Assembly (NCBI GenBank): GCA_905235495.1
Contig: CAJOMK010000022.1
Span: 1 to 11,387, forward strand
Direction: 5' to 3'
Source of the DNA: an uncultured Methanobrevibacter sp.
Lineage (GTDB): Archaea > Methanobacteriota > Methanobacteria > Methanobacteriales > Methanobacteriaceae
DNA length: 11,387 nucleotides
The notes beneath the pieces were generated by a model that saw only the letters and a program-made list of their open reading frames with translations, had not been told where the DNA came from and ran no database searches. Of this stretch, positions 1 through 6,244 are shown in pieces. The position numbers and the translations under genes are program-made. The first letter of the stretch is position 1. Each line of letters starts with the position of its first letter.

Positions 1-284
1 ATGAATCTTTTGAATATCTCTTCACTTTCAGGTGAGCATCCTTCAAAGAATCTGTATAATTCATCTTTAATGTCATTTATCAACCCATCATCGATTTCTA
101 TATTTCTTTCATCTTCCTCATCAATATTCAATGCCATAATCTCATTATAATTTTGAATATGGAAGTTTGCATGTAGTTTAGATGCTTGATCTGCATTTTC
201 ATCATTTGCTCTATTCTCAAAGACTTCAATATCATAATTCTTGATGTTCTCCTTTATTTCTTCCAATAAGTCTCGAGCTTTCAT
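1..284 (-). CDS. Hypothetical protein, 5' part only (runs off the left edge)
   Basis: An open frame reads from an ATG at 284-282 down to base 1 without a stop, giving at least 94 residues, and must continue beyond the window. The protein starts MKARDLLEEIKENIKNYD and is strongly acidic, with predicted helical character and no membrane segment or signal peptide. The ATG overlaps the TGA stop of the upstream glycosylase gene (ATGA, 4-bp overlap), so the two are very probably transcribed together and translationally coupled. I do not firmly recognise the family. The short helical N-terminus is loosely like the DUF2115 proteins of methanogens, but that is a guess from memory of general appearance. 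Position beside tag does not by itself imply a repair role. Confidence 0.72.
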   Translation of the reverse strand, partial: MKARDLLEEIKENIKNYDIEVFENRANDENADQASKLHANFHIQNYNEIMALNIDEEDERNIEIDDGLINDIKDELYRFFEGCSPESEEIFKRF

Positions 285-841
285 TTCAATTCCTCGTATC
301 TAAAGCATTCATGAATATGATTGTTTATTACTCCGATTGATTCCAAGTATGAGTATATTATTGTTGTTCCAACGAATTTCATTCCCCTTTTCTTTAAATC
401 CTTAGCTATTTTGTCTGAAAGAGGGGAGTTTGTAAGGTAATTCTCTTTAGTGTCTATCAGTATCTTATTGTCTGTAAACTGCCAGATATACTTGCAGAAA
501 GAGCCGTATTCCTTCTGTATTTCAATGAATATCCTTGCATTGTTGATTGCAGAATCTATCTTTCCCTTATGTCTGATGATTCCTGCATTGTTTCTAAGTT
601 CCTCTACCTTTTTTTCATCATAGTCCGCTACTTTTAAAACGTCAAAATCATCAAAGGCTTTCCTAAAGTTCTCTCTTTTCTTTAATATTGTAATCCATGA
701 AAGTCCTGCCTGAAATGATTCAAGTACAAGCATTTCAAAGAGTTCTTGGTCGTCATAGGTAGGAACTCCCCATTCCTCATCATGATATTTTACATAGATT
801 TCTTCTACATCTTCAGCCCAAGGGCAACGTTTTTTAGTCAT
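281..841 (-). CDS. tag: DNA-3-methyladenine glycosylase I (Tag)
   Basis: This enzyme excises 3-methyladenine from alkylated DNA, leaving an abasic site for base excision repair. The 186-residue protein has the family hallmarks: KRCPWA at the N-terminus (residues 4-9), YHDEEWGVP near residue 20, then ESFQAGLSWITIL, the helix region that carries the base-pocket Glu and aromatic residues. The C-terminus holds KFVGTTIIYSYLESIG and NNHIHECFR, which contributes the zinc-site His and Cys residues known from bacterial Tag. Length is normal for the family. I chose the ATG at 841 because a GAGG Shine-Dalgarno lies 6 nt upstream. A TTG four codons earlier (853) is in frame but itself overlaps the ribosome-binding region. 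It is divergent from the EndoQ-like gene and overlaps the next minus-strand gene by 4 bp. Confidence 0.93.
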   Translation of the reverse strand: MTKKRCPWAEDVEEIYVKYHDEEWGVPTYDDQELFEMLVLESFQAGLSWITILKKRENFRKAFDDFDVLKVADYDEKKVEELRNNAGIIRHKGKIDSAINNARIFIEIQKEYGSFCKYIWQFTDNKILIDTKENYLTNSPLSDKIAKDLKKRGMKFVGTTIIYSYLESIGVINNHIHECFRYEELK

Positions 842-879
842 GGAATCCCTCAATTCAAATTAATTATAATTAATAGTTT

Positions 880-891
880 ATCTATATTTTT
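880..891 (-). promoter_or_regulatory. Candidate TATA box of tag
   Basis: Read on the minus strand this is AAAAAATATAGATAAA-like sequence, centred about 45 nt upstream of the tag ATG at 841. It would place transcription start near 860 and leave a short leader that still contains the GAGG ribosome-binding site. It abuts the first unit of the repeat array. A second candidate, CTATAAATA, lies at about 903-912 on the same strand. Assigned by pattern only. Confidence 0.4.
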
Positions 892-976
892 TAGTTAAAA
901 AAATATTTATAGTTATGAAAAACTTATTTTTTCCTTAGTTAAAAAATATTTTTTCCTTAGTTAAAAAAATATTTAT
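891..976. repeat. Tandem array of ~22-bp AT-rich units between tag and the EndoQ-like gene
   Basis: The 20-mer TTAGTTAAAAAAATATTTAT occurs identically at 891-910 and 957-976. A near copy with six instead of seven central A residues begins at 935, exactly 22 bp before the last copy, and a degenerate copy occupies roughly 909-934. The 935 and 957 units are both preceded by TTTTTTCC. The array lies between the two divergent gene starts. Its right-most unit contains the likely TATA element of the rightward gene, and its left end touches the leftward one. A protein binding here could affect both genes. This function is inferred; the repeats themselves are directly visible. Confidence 0.75.
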
Positions 977-980
977 ATTA
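971..980 (+). promoter_or_regulatory. TATA box of the EndoQ-like gene
   Basis: ATTTATATTA, preceded by an A-rich stretch that could act as the BRE. The centre lies about 26 nt before the ATG at 1002. Archaeal transcription normally starts about that far downstream of the TATA centre, so the predicted start is at or within a base or two of the ATG. That would make the message leaderless, which agrees with the absence of a ribosome-binding site. Confidence 0.55.
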
Positions 981-1001
981 AAAAATTAAAATGATTATTA
1001 T

Positions 1002-2192
1002 ATGTTAGTCAATGCAGATTTGCACACTCACAGTTGCTTTTCAGTAGCAACTTCAAAGGATATGGTAATAAACAATATAGCTCCAAAATCCCGTGAAAAG
1101 GGATTGAACTTAGTTGGTACTGGAGATGCATTGCATCCTAAATGGTTGGATATTGTAGCCGAAAGCACTGAATATAAGGGAGATGGAATATACTCACACA
1201 AGGATTGTGATTTCATATTGACAACTGAAGTTGAAGCCCAACATAAGATTCACCATGTAATCATAATTCCAGATATTGATATAGCTCGTGAACTTTCCCA
1301 AAAGTTGGTTTCTCCAAACAAGTTCATTGATGGAAGGCCAAGAAGTCCATTAAGTGGAGCTGAGCTTTTTGAGCTTGTAAAAGAGTATGGCTGCATGATT
1401 GGACCTGCCCATTCATTCACTCCTTGGACTGGGATGTACAAGACCTATGACAGCATCTATGACTGTTATGAGAAAAAGCCTGATTTTGTTGAATTAGGAT
1501 TGTCTGCAGATACTGACATGGCTGATACAGTAAAGGAATTGTCTGATTTTGTATTTTTAACCAATTCTGATGCACATTCTCCATGGCCTCATAGGTTAGG
1601 AAGGGAATTCAATCAGATAGAAATGGAGGACATTTCATACACATCACTTCAAAATGCATTGAAGAATAAGACAGTCAAGGCAAATTATGGTTTGCTTCCG
1701 AATTTAGGAAAATATCACATGACTGCATGCACAAAATGCTATAAGATTATTGACCCGGATTTAGCTAAGTCAAATGGGATGAAATGTTCCTGTGGTGGAC
1801 GAATCAAAAAGGGTGTTGATTTCAGAATCAGTGAAATCGCAGATTATTCAGAACCTCATCATCCAAGCCATAGGCCTCCTTATGTTCATTTGATGCCTCT
1901 TGCTGAGATAATCAGCATGATTTATGATAAGGGAATTACAACCAAGACAGTACAAGGGGTTTGGCAAAAGCTGATTGATGCATATGGTCCTGAAATTGAT
2001 GTCTTGATCAATGTTCCATTGGAGGATATTGCAAAAATAGATGATAAGGTATCTCTTGGAATAGAAGGATTCAGAAACAAGACATTGAATGTGGTTCCAG
2101 GTGGCGGAGGCAAATACGGTGAAATATCCTTTGCTGAGGAATTGAAAAAAGAGGAAAAGAAAGAGAAGATTATCACTCTTGATAATTTCTGA
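1002..2192 (+). CDS. Endonuclease Q-like PHP-domain DNA repair nuclease (TIGR00375 family)
   Basis: EndoQ, first characterised in Pyrococcus furiosus, nicks DNA 5' of deaminated bases (uracil, hypoxanthine, xanthine) and abasic sites. The 396-residue protein opens with the PHP metal motif DLHTHS (6-11), followed by GTGDALHP (39-46), acidic TTEVEA (74-79), HH (84-85), PAHSFTPW (135-142) and SDAHS (189-193), which together supply the multi-metal active site. A zinc-finger-like insert has Cys at 243, 246, 262 and 264. HHPSHRPPY (286-294) and VPGGGGKYG (365-373) are family-typical C-terminal segments. The start is ATG at 1002, with no ribosome-binding site and a TATA box about 26 nt before it. 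It is divergent from tag, and its stop is 13 bp from the end of a convergent tRNA gene. Bacterial homologues are often annotated only as PHP-domain phosphoesterase (YqxK-like), so biochemical identity is inferred from family membership. Confidence 0.85.
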   Translation: MLVNADLHTHSCFSVATSKDMVINNIAPKSREKGLNLVGTGDALHPKWLDIVAESTEYKGDGIYSHKDCDFILTTEVEAQHKIHHVIIIPDIDIARELSQKLVSPNKFIDGRPRSPLSGAELFELVKEYGCMIGPAHSFTPWTGMYKTYDSIYDCYEKKPDFVELGLSADTDMADTVKELSDFVFLTNSDAHSPWPHRLGREFNQIEMEDISYTSLQNALKNKTVKANYGLLPNLGKYHMTACTKCYKIIDPDLAKSNGMKCSCGGRIKKGVDFRISEIADYSEPHHPSHRPPYVHLMPLAEIISMIYDKGITTKTVQGVWQKLIDAYGPEIDVLINVPLEDIAKIDDKVSLGIEGFRNKTLNVVPGGGGKYGEISFAEELKKEEKKEKIITLDNF

Positions 2193-2205
2193 AAGTATAA
2201 AAAAG

Positions 2206-2280
2206 CAGGCTTGGCGGGATTTGAACCCGCGGTCTTTAGATTAGGAGTCTAACGCCTTATCCAAACTGGGCTACAAGCCT
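2206..2280 (-). tRNA. tRNA-Arg, anticodon CCT
   Basis: Read on the minus strand, the gene folds as a full cloverleaf. The acceptor stem AGGCTTG/CAAGCCT is perfect, the anticodon stem TTAGA/TCTAA closes a loop CTCCTAA giving anticodon CCT (reads AGG), and the T arm GCGGG-TTCAAAT-CCCGC is canonical. The discriminator base is G and CCA is not encoded. A run of six T follows the 3' end on the transcribed strand and can serve as terminator. It lies downstream of the other Arg tRNA with an 81-bp gap and is probably part of the same transcript. Confidence 0.96.
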
Positions 2281-2359
2281 ATATGATTTTACTGCTTAAG
2301 ATATTTTAAGTAATCTATTTTTAAAATATGTGTTAAAAATAAATAAAAAATAGTAATGG

Positions 2360-2435
<76 letters not shown>

Positions 2436-2467
2436 TATATACAACACTTTTTATTATGTTTATTATG

Positions 2468-2479
2468 ATATATAAAAGT
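2468..2479 (-). promoter_or_regulatory. TATA box for the tRNA-Arg pair
   Basis: On the minus strand this reads CTTTTATATATC, a good archaeal TATA element, about 38 nt before the 5' end of tRNA-Arg(TCT). Start of transcription would fall near 2447, leaving a short 5' leader for RNase P. No comparably good element is seen in the gap before tRNA-Arg(CCT), which supports co-transcription. Confidence 0.55.
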
Positions 2480-2566
2480 ATTGGTAAAGTAATCTTTTTT
2501 GTTATATCAATTTTTAAAAGTTTAAATAAACTTAGATAATTTTTATTTCATTTAAAATTAGTTTTT

Positions 2567-2601
2567 AAAAAATAATAAAAAGTAAATTATATTAATAATT
2601 T
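2567..2601 (-). terminator. Hairpin plus U-tract behind the first PepSY-like gene
   Basis: On the minus strand, just after the TAA at 2615, AAATTAT-TAAT-ATAATTT forms a perfect 7-bp stem with a 4-nt loop (2584-2601). It is followed by a T-rich tract at about 2567-2582. The stem is all A-T and weak, but the position and U-tract fit an archaeal terminator. Confidence 0.55.
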
Positions 2602-2614
2602 AATTTTTGATTGT

Positions 2615-3142
2615 TTATTGGATCTTTTTACTGGTTTCGTTAGTATCAGAATCAGTTGAATTGTCATTATCATTAGCTTCTGGTACTACTTCCTCACTGA
2701 AAGCACCTTCTAAGATGGTTCCAGTACCAGACCCAACAAGTACATAACCGGTACGGCCGTGAGCGTCTTTTAAGAGACAGGTGTAGTATCCATTAGGATT
2801 GTATTTGACGCTGTAACACCAGCAGCCTTTCCATCCTGCACCTTGAGCTATTATTTTAGCTTTTTCAGGGCTTACATTGTGATGTTCGGAAGAGCTTGAG
2901 CTACTTGAACTTGAACTATTGGTTTCACTGCTTGTACCGGTTCCAGAAGAAGCTCCAGTGGATCTATTTCCATCTAAACCTGTAGAGTTATTTCCAATAC
3001 CAGTATTCCCTTGTTCATTAGGTGTAAATCTTGAAAGATCATTGAAAATAGTATTACTATCGTTTGTTAATCCATATGCAGTTACTCCTGCAGCAATACA
3101 TAAAACGATTACTACAAAAATAAGTATGCCTGTATTGTCCAC
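2615..3142 (-). CDS. One-pass membrane protein with poly-Ser linker and PepSY-like domain
   Basis: The 175-residue protein has a hydrophobic segment at residues 5-24 (ending VLCIAAGVTAYG), then IFNDLSRFTP, a Gly/Ser/Thr-rich linker with ten consecutive Ser at 76-85, and a C-terminal domain opening NVSPEKAKIIA. The SPEKAK-IA helix followed by beta-strand-like segments (YYTCLLKDAHGRTGYVLVG) resembles a PepSY domain; the match is by pattern. Cys 107, 109 and 122 lie in that domain and are absent from the paralogue except for one. The start is GTG at 3142, chosen because GAGGTG lies 5 nt upstream. An ATG two bases earlier is in another frame. The protein is probably anchored with the C-terminal domain outside the membrane. 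It is a tandem paralogue of the next gene (3295-3807). Its role is unknown. Confidence 0.82.
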   Translation of the reverse strand: MDNTGILIFVVIVLCIAAGVTAYGLTNDSNTIFNDLSRFTPNEQGNTGIGNNSTGLDGNRSTGASSGTGTSSETNSSSSSSSSSSEHHNVSPEKAKIIAQGAGWKGCWCYSVKYNPNGYYTCLLKDAHGRTGYVLVGSGTGTILEGAFSEEVVPEANDNDNSTDSDTNETSKKIQ

Positions 3143-3174
3143 ATTTCCACCTCTTTTAATTTTAAAAAAGTCTC

Positions 3175-3186
3175 TTTTTTATAAGT
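3175..3186 (-). promoter_or_regulatory. Candidate TATA box of the first PepSY-like gene
   Basis: On the minus strand this reads ACTTATAAAAAA, about 38 nt before the GTG start at 3142, at suitable distance for a short leader carrying GAGGTG. Assigned by pattern only. Confidence 0.5.
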
Positions 3187-3241
3187 ATTTAGTGAGTTAT
3201 TTTAAAAAAGTTTATTGAAATTATTTTTTCTAGCAATTGTT

Positions 3242-3282
3242 AAAAAAAAGATTAAAAGGGAATATAATTAAATTATATCCCT
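3242..3282 (-). terminator. Terminator of the second PepSY-like gene
   Basis: Just after the TAA at 3295 on the minus strand, AGGGATATAATT and AATTATATTCCCT pair over 3257-3282 with a single bulged base. An unbroken run of eight T on the transcribed strand follows (3242-3249). This is the best hairpin-plus-U-tract terminator in the window. It separates the two paralogues, each of which also has its own TATA box, so they are probably independent transcription units. Confidence 0.7.
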
Positions 3283-3294
3283 AAAAAACTTATG

Positions 3295-3807
3295 TTATAC
3301 TCTTCCTAGGTTTTCTCCACTGTAACTAATTCCAATTGCATCAACTACAGTACCATTTGAATCTGAAATATAACAAATGTATTGGGTTCCGTCATCTTTT
3401 ACACTACTGACGTATGATCCTTCTTCTTCAATAAATCCAGAAGCAATTGATTTTGCTTTATCCGCACTTATTTTGGTTGAGGATGGGTTGCTTCCACCGT
3501 CTCCACCAGAACTGGATTCTCCGCTTGAGCTTCCGGAGTTACTATCTCCGTTTGAATTAGTTCCACCACTGCTTCCACTACTACTGCTGGAACCTGAACT
3601 TCCTGATGAAGTATAGGAACCGCTTCCATCGTTTGCATCAGTACTGACTAAATCTGCACCATTGCTGTGAGAGTTTGAACTGTCTGGAGAGAATCCAGTT
3701 AAGTCATTGAAAATTGCATTGTCTCCTTCGCTTATTCCATAAGCAGTTACTCCTGCAGCAATACATAATACAATAATTATAGATATGATTATGTTTGAAT
3801 TATCCAT
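3295..3807 (-). CDS. One-pass membrane protein with Ser/Gly linker and PepSY-like domain (paralogue)
   Basis: A 170-residue paralogue of the 2615-3142 product. Residues 12-24 (IVLCIAAGVTAYG) are identical in sequence and position in both proteins, and IFNDLTGFSP follows as in the neighbour. Residues about 42-111 form a long Ser/Gly/Asn linker. The C-terminal part, KISADKAKSIASGF (112-125) then YICYISDSNGTVVDAIGI, looks like a PepSY domain. A single Cys (145) remains in that domain. Two ATGs are adjacent; I prefer the second (3807) because it puts GGTG 5 nt upstream, as in the paralogue, and aligns the two N-termini (MDNS and MDNT). PepSY domains are linked in other proteins to peptidase inhibition or cell-surface roles; nothing here fixes the function. 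Confidence 0.82.
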   Translation of the reverse strand: MDNSNIIISIIIVLCIAAGVTAYGISEGDNAIFNDLTGFSPDSSNSHSNGADLVSTDANDGSGSYTSSGSSGSSSSSGSSGGTNSNGDSNSGSSSGESSSGGDGGSNPSSTKISADKAKSIASGFIEEEGSYVSSVKDDGTQYICYISDSNGTVVDAIGISYSGENLGRV

Positions 3808-3835
3808 CATTTCACCTATTTTTTTAGAATAATTT

Positions 3836-3847
3836 TTTTATAAAATT
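3836..3847 (-). promoter_or_regulatory. Candidate TATA box of the second PepSY-like gene
   Basis: On the minus strand TTTTATAAAAAA lies about 35 nt before the ATG at 3807, leaving a leader just long enough for the AGGTGA ribosome-binding site. Confidence 0.45.
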
Positions 3848-4371
3848 TTAACTTTATTGTTAATATTTTTTTATTATTTTAACAATTGTATATATTATTG
3901 TTCATTATCTTAAATATATTTTTCCTTAGTAATTTCCAAATAATTTTTTTCATATTTTTTAAATATACAATTTTCACTTTTTATGTCAAATTAGTGTCGT
4001 TTCCATGTGAAAATACTAAACTGACTTTTAAGATCAATTTTGTAATACTTATTTTTTAATATTTATTACTTTTGGCTATATTTTTGCAAAAAATTCCTTT
4101 TATCAATATGTTTTCATAAGATTTTTTGCATTATTCTTTCAGTTATTTTTTTAAATTTATTTTCTTGTTTTCACATGATTTTCAAATCTCATTTTTTATC
4201 AAAAGTAATACTTTTTTTAAATTATTTAATAAAAAATTTAAAAAATTTGTCATGGCAATTTATCATTATTTGTCATTAAAATTTATCAAATTAAATTTAT
4301 TCATTTGTTCTAAATCTCTTTTTTTCTATTTATTTCATTAATTGTTAACGATTTTTTGATTTAAGCTCAAA
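3848..4371. other. AT-rich intergenic desert upstream of frh
   Basis: No believable gene. Open frames such as the plus-strand one at 4126-4341 encode Phe/Lys-rich low-complexity sequence caused by long T runs and have no ribosome-binding site. From about 4080 to 4335 the plus strand is strongly T-rich over A. Visible small features are TTTTTCCTTAGT at 3919-3930, which recurs in the tag/endoQ repeat array; a TTTTTGCAAAAA palindrome at 4081-4092; and a near-perfect palindrome ATTGTTAACGAT at 4341-4352. No tRNA- or rRNA-like fold was seen. An unannotated small RNA cannot be excluded by eye. Confidence 0.6.
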
Positions 4372-4389
4372 TTTTAGGAGAACCTAAAA
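4372..4389. promoter_or_regulatory. Inverted repeat upstream of frhA, possible operator
   Basis: TTTTAGG-AGAA-CCTAAAA is a perfect 7-bp inverted repeat with a 4-nt centre, 123 bp before the frhA start codon and about 65 bp before the nearest TATA candidate. Its GG/CC pairs stand out in a region that is almost entirely A and T. Regulatory function is inferred from position and symmetry. Confidence 0.45.
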
Positions 4390-4432
4390 AATTAACCTAT
4401 TTAAATGTTTCTTTTTGATTTTAAAACAATCA

Positions 4433-4462
4433 TTTATATTATATTTAGGATTAATATATAAT
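4433..4462 (+). promoter_or_regulatory. frh promoter region with two TATA candidates
   Basis: TTTATATTATATTTA at about 4433-4447 and TTAATATATAATAT at about 4451-4464 both look like archaeal TATA elements. The second would start transcription near 4483, giving a leader of about 29 nt that includes the GAGGTGA ribosome-binding site. The first would start near 4465. Confidence 0.55.
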
Positions 4463-4464
4463 AT

Positions 4465-4477
4465 GTTAGTTTCTAAC
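4465..4477. promoter_or_regulatory. Palindrome GTTAGTTTCTAAC at the frh transcription start region
   Basis: GTTAG-TTT-CTAAC is a perfect 5-bp inverted repeat lying between the nearer TATA candidate and the predicted transcription start. A bound regulator here would block polymerase. The interpretation is inferred from position; no known operator consensus was recognised. Confidence 0.4.
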
Positions 4478-4511
4478 TTTTAAAATTTTAAACAAATAAG
4501 AGGTGACACAT

Positions 4512-5729
4512 TTGAGCGATAAAATAGTTATATCCCCAACATCTCGTCAAGAAGGTCATGCCGAATTAGTCATGGAAATTGACGATGAAGGGATCGTTAC
4601 CAAAGGTAGATACTTCAGTATCACACCTGTCAGAGGCTTAGAGAAAATGGTTACAGGTAAAGCACCTGAAAGCGCACCAGTTCTTTGTCAAAGAATCTGT
4701 GGGGTATGTCCAGTACCTCATACAATGGCATCTGTTGAAGCAATGGATGACTCTTTAGACATTGAAATTCCAAAAGCAGCTGCATTGTTAAGAGAATTAA
4801 CAATTACATCTTCTAACTTAAACAGTCATGCAATTCACCATTTCTTAGTTGCTCCTGACTTTGTACCTGAAGATCTTTTCAAAACTGCAGTAGACAGTGT
4901 TGGAACTATTAGAAAAACTGCACAATATGTAGTAGATATGGTAGCTGGTGAAGGTATCCACCCATCTGATATCAGAATTGGTGGTATGGCAAGAAACTTA
5001 TCTGAACTTGCACGTAAAAAATTATACACCAGAATGAAAGCTTTAGTTCCTGTAGTAGACAACCACATTGAATTAATGACCAACTTAATCCTTGAAAAGG
5101 ACATTCCTGAAGGATTAGGTGCAATCAATGCTCCTATATTTGCAAGTGATATCGTTTACGGTAAAAGAGACTTCTTTGATCTTGACAGATTCACTGAAAT
5201 TGTACCAGAATTATGGTATGATGACCCAGAAATCGGTAAAAGAGCATGTACTACTGTACCATTATACGATGGTTTAGCAGTAGAAACTGGTCCTAGAGCA
5301 AGATTAGACAAATTCCAAGGCTACAAAGAAAAAGGTGTTGTAGCTCAACACTTAGCAAGAGCTCGTGAAATGAAAACTTACCTTTCCAGAGCAATTGCTC
5401 TCTTAGATGAATTAGACACTGCTGCTAATACCCTCGCAGATTTCGACCCAAGAGGAACCAACAAATTAGGTATCGGTGTAATAGAAGCTCCTAGAGGAAC
5501 TGATATTCACATGGCACAAGTAAAAGACGGAAAAACCGCTTTCTACAGTGCATTAGTACCAACTACTTGGAACATCCCAACTATGGGTCCTGCAACTGAA
5601 GGATTCCATCACGAATGGGGACCTCACGTAATCAGAGCTTACGACCCATGTTTATCTTGTGCAACTCACGTAATGGTAGTTGACGACGAAGATGGATCAG
5701 TTGTTAAAAACGAAATGGTGAGAATTTAA
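4512..5729 (+). CDS. frhA: Coenzyme F420-reducing hydrogenase, alpha (NiFe large) subunit
   Basis: This is the catalytic subunit of the cytoplasmic hydrogenase that oxidises H2 and, through FrhG and FrhB, reduces F420. The 405-residue protein has the N-terminal nickel motif RICGVC (Cys 63 and 66) and the C-terminal motif DPCLSCATH (Cys 380 and 383, His 386). There is no selenocysteine codon at the Ni-ligand position. The 19 residues after His 386 are the expected propeptide removed by FrhD after nickel insertion. I start it at TTG 4512: GAGGTGA ends 5 nt before it, and the resulting [20 protein letters not shown] matches my memory of the Methanothermobacter protein. The in-frame GTG at 4503 lies inside the ribosome-binding site and is unlikely. 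First gene of frhADGB, 29 bp before frhD. Confidence 0.97.
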   Translation: MSDKIVISPTSRQEGHAELVMEIDDEGIVTKGRYFSITPVRGLEKMVTGKAPESAPVLCQRICGVCPVPHTMASVEAMDDSLDIEIPKAAALLRELTITSSNLNSHAIHHFLVAPDFVPEDLFKTAVDSVGTIRKTAQYVVDMVAGEGIHPSDIRIGGMARNLSELARKKLYTRMKALVPVVDNHIELMTNLILEKDIPEGLGAINAPIFASDIVYGKRDFFDLDRFTEIVPELWYDDPEIGKRACTTVPLYDGLAVETGPRARLDKFQGYKEKGVVAQHLARAREMKTYLSRAIALLDELDTAANTLADFDPRGTNKLGIGVIEAPRGTDIHMAQVKDGKTAFYSALVPTTWNIPTMGPATEGFHHEWGPHVIRAYDPCLSCATHVMVVDDEDGSVVKNEMVRI

Positions 5730-5758
5730 TTTTATAGATTTTAATAGAGAGGAATAAA

Positions 5759-6232
5759 ATGCCATATGATGCAGGAAGATTAGTTGTTGGATGTGGAAAC
5801 GTATTGTTTAAAGACGATGGTTTCGGTCCAATGGTTATTCATGCTTTAGAAGATTATTTTAAAGATAATGATATGGAAATTCCGGAAGACACTCAGTTCA
5901 TTGATGCAGGAACCGGTGCAACACACTTCATTTTTTCTATGCCTGATGAAAATTGGAAAAAAGTGATTGTAGTAGATGTTGTAGAATGGAATGCAGAACC
6001 AGGAACCCTTAAGATTTTCGGTCCTTATGATATGCCTAAAGGCAAATATGAGAACGCTCATACTTGGCCTGTTGAAGAACCCCTTCATGATTTGGTGGAC
6101 ATGGGTATAGAAGTAGTTATAGTTGGATGCAAACCGGCAGAAATCACTGCACCATATGTTGACATGGGCTTAACAGAGCCAGTGGAGGCGGCTATTCCTA
6201 AAGCTATTGAAATGATATTAAATGAACTTTAA
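5759..6232 (+). CDS. frhD: F420-reducing hydrogenase maturation endopeptidase
   Basis: A 157-residue protein of the HybD/HycI nickel-dependent maturation protease family (peptidase family M52). The signature [13 protein letters not shown] (11-23) contains Asp 20, matching the first metal ligand (Glu in HybD). VIVVDVVEW supplies Asp 73, and His 101 or His 110 is the likely third ligand. FVIDAGTG-type and [11 protein letters not shown] segments fit the family fold. It should cleave the FrhA C-terminal extension after the His of DPCLSCATH. It begins at ATG 5759 with AGAGG about 6 nt upstream, between frhA and frhG in the usual order. It is soluble and not part of the mature enzyme. Confidence 0.95.
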   Translation: MPYDAGRLVVGCGNVLFKDDGFGPMVIHALEDYFKDNDMEIPEDTQFIDAGTGATHFIFSMPDENWKKVIVVDVVEWNAEPGTLKIFGPYDMPKGKYENAHTWPVEEPLHDLVDMGIEVVIVGCKPAEITAPYVDMGLTEPVEAAIPKAIEMILNEL

Positions 6233-6244
6233 AGGGGTTTAGCA

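Noticed and set aside
891..976. Repeat array as a CRISPR
   Set aside because: Units are only about 22 bp, nearly contiguous, without unique spacers, and there are no cas genes.
2919..3218. Plus-strand open frame of 99 codons opposite the first PepSY-like gene
   Set aside because: Antisense shadow of a Ser/Thr/Gly-rich linker; the minus-strand gene has a ribosome-binding site, promoter and paralogue.
3377..3616. Plus-strand open frame with Pro/Leu repeats
   Set aside because: Antisense of the Ser/Gly linker in the second PepSY-like gene; no start signal.
4126..4341. Plus-strand open frame of 71 codons upstream of frhA
   Set aside because: Phe/Lys/Ser low-complexity product from T runs, no ribosome-binding site, and no recognisable domain.
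5846..6088. Minus-strand open frames within frh genes (also at 4835, 7309, 7542 and 7791)
   Set aside because: All lie antisense inside strongly conserved hydrogenase genes and lack ribosome-binding sites.
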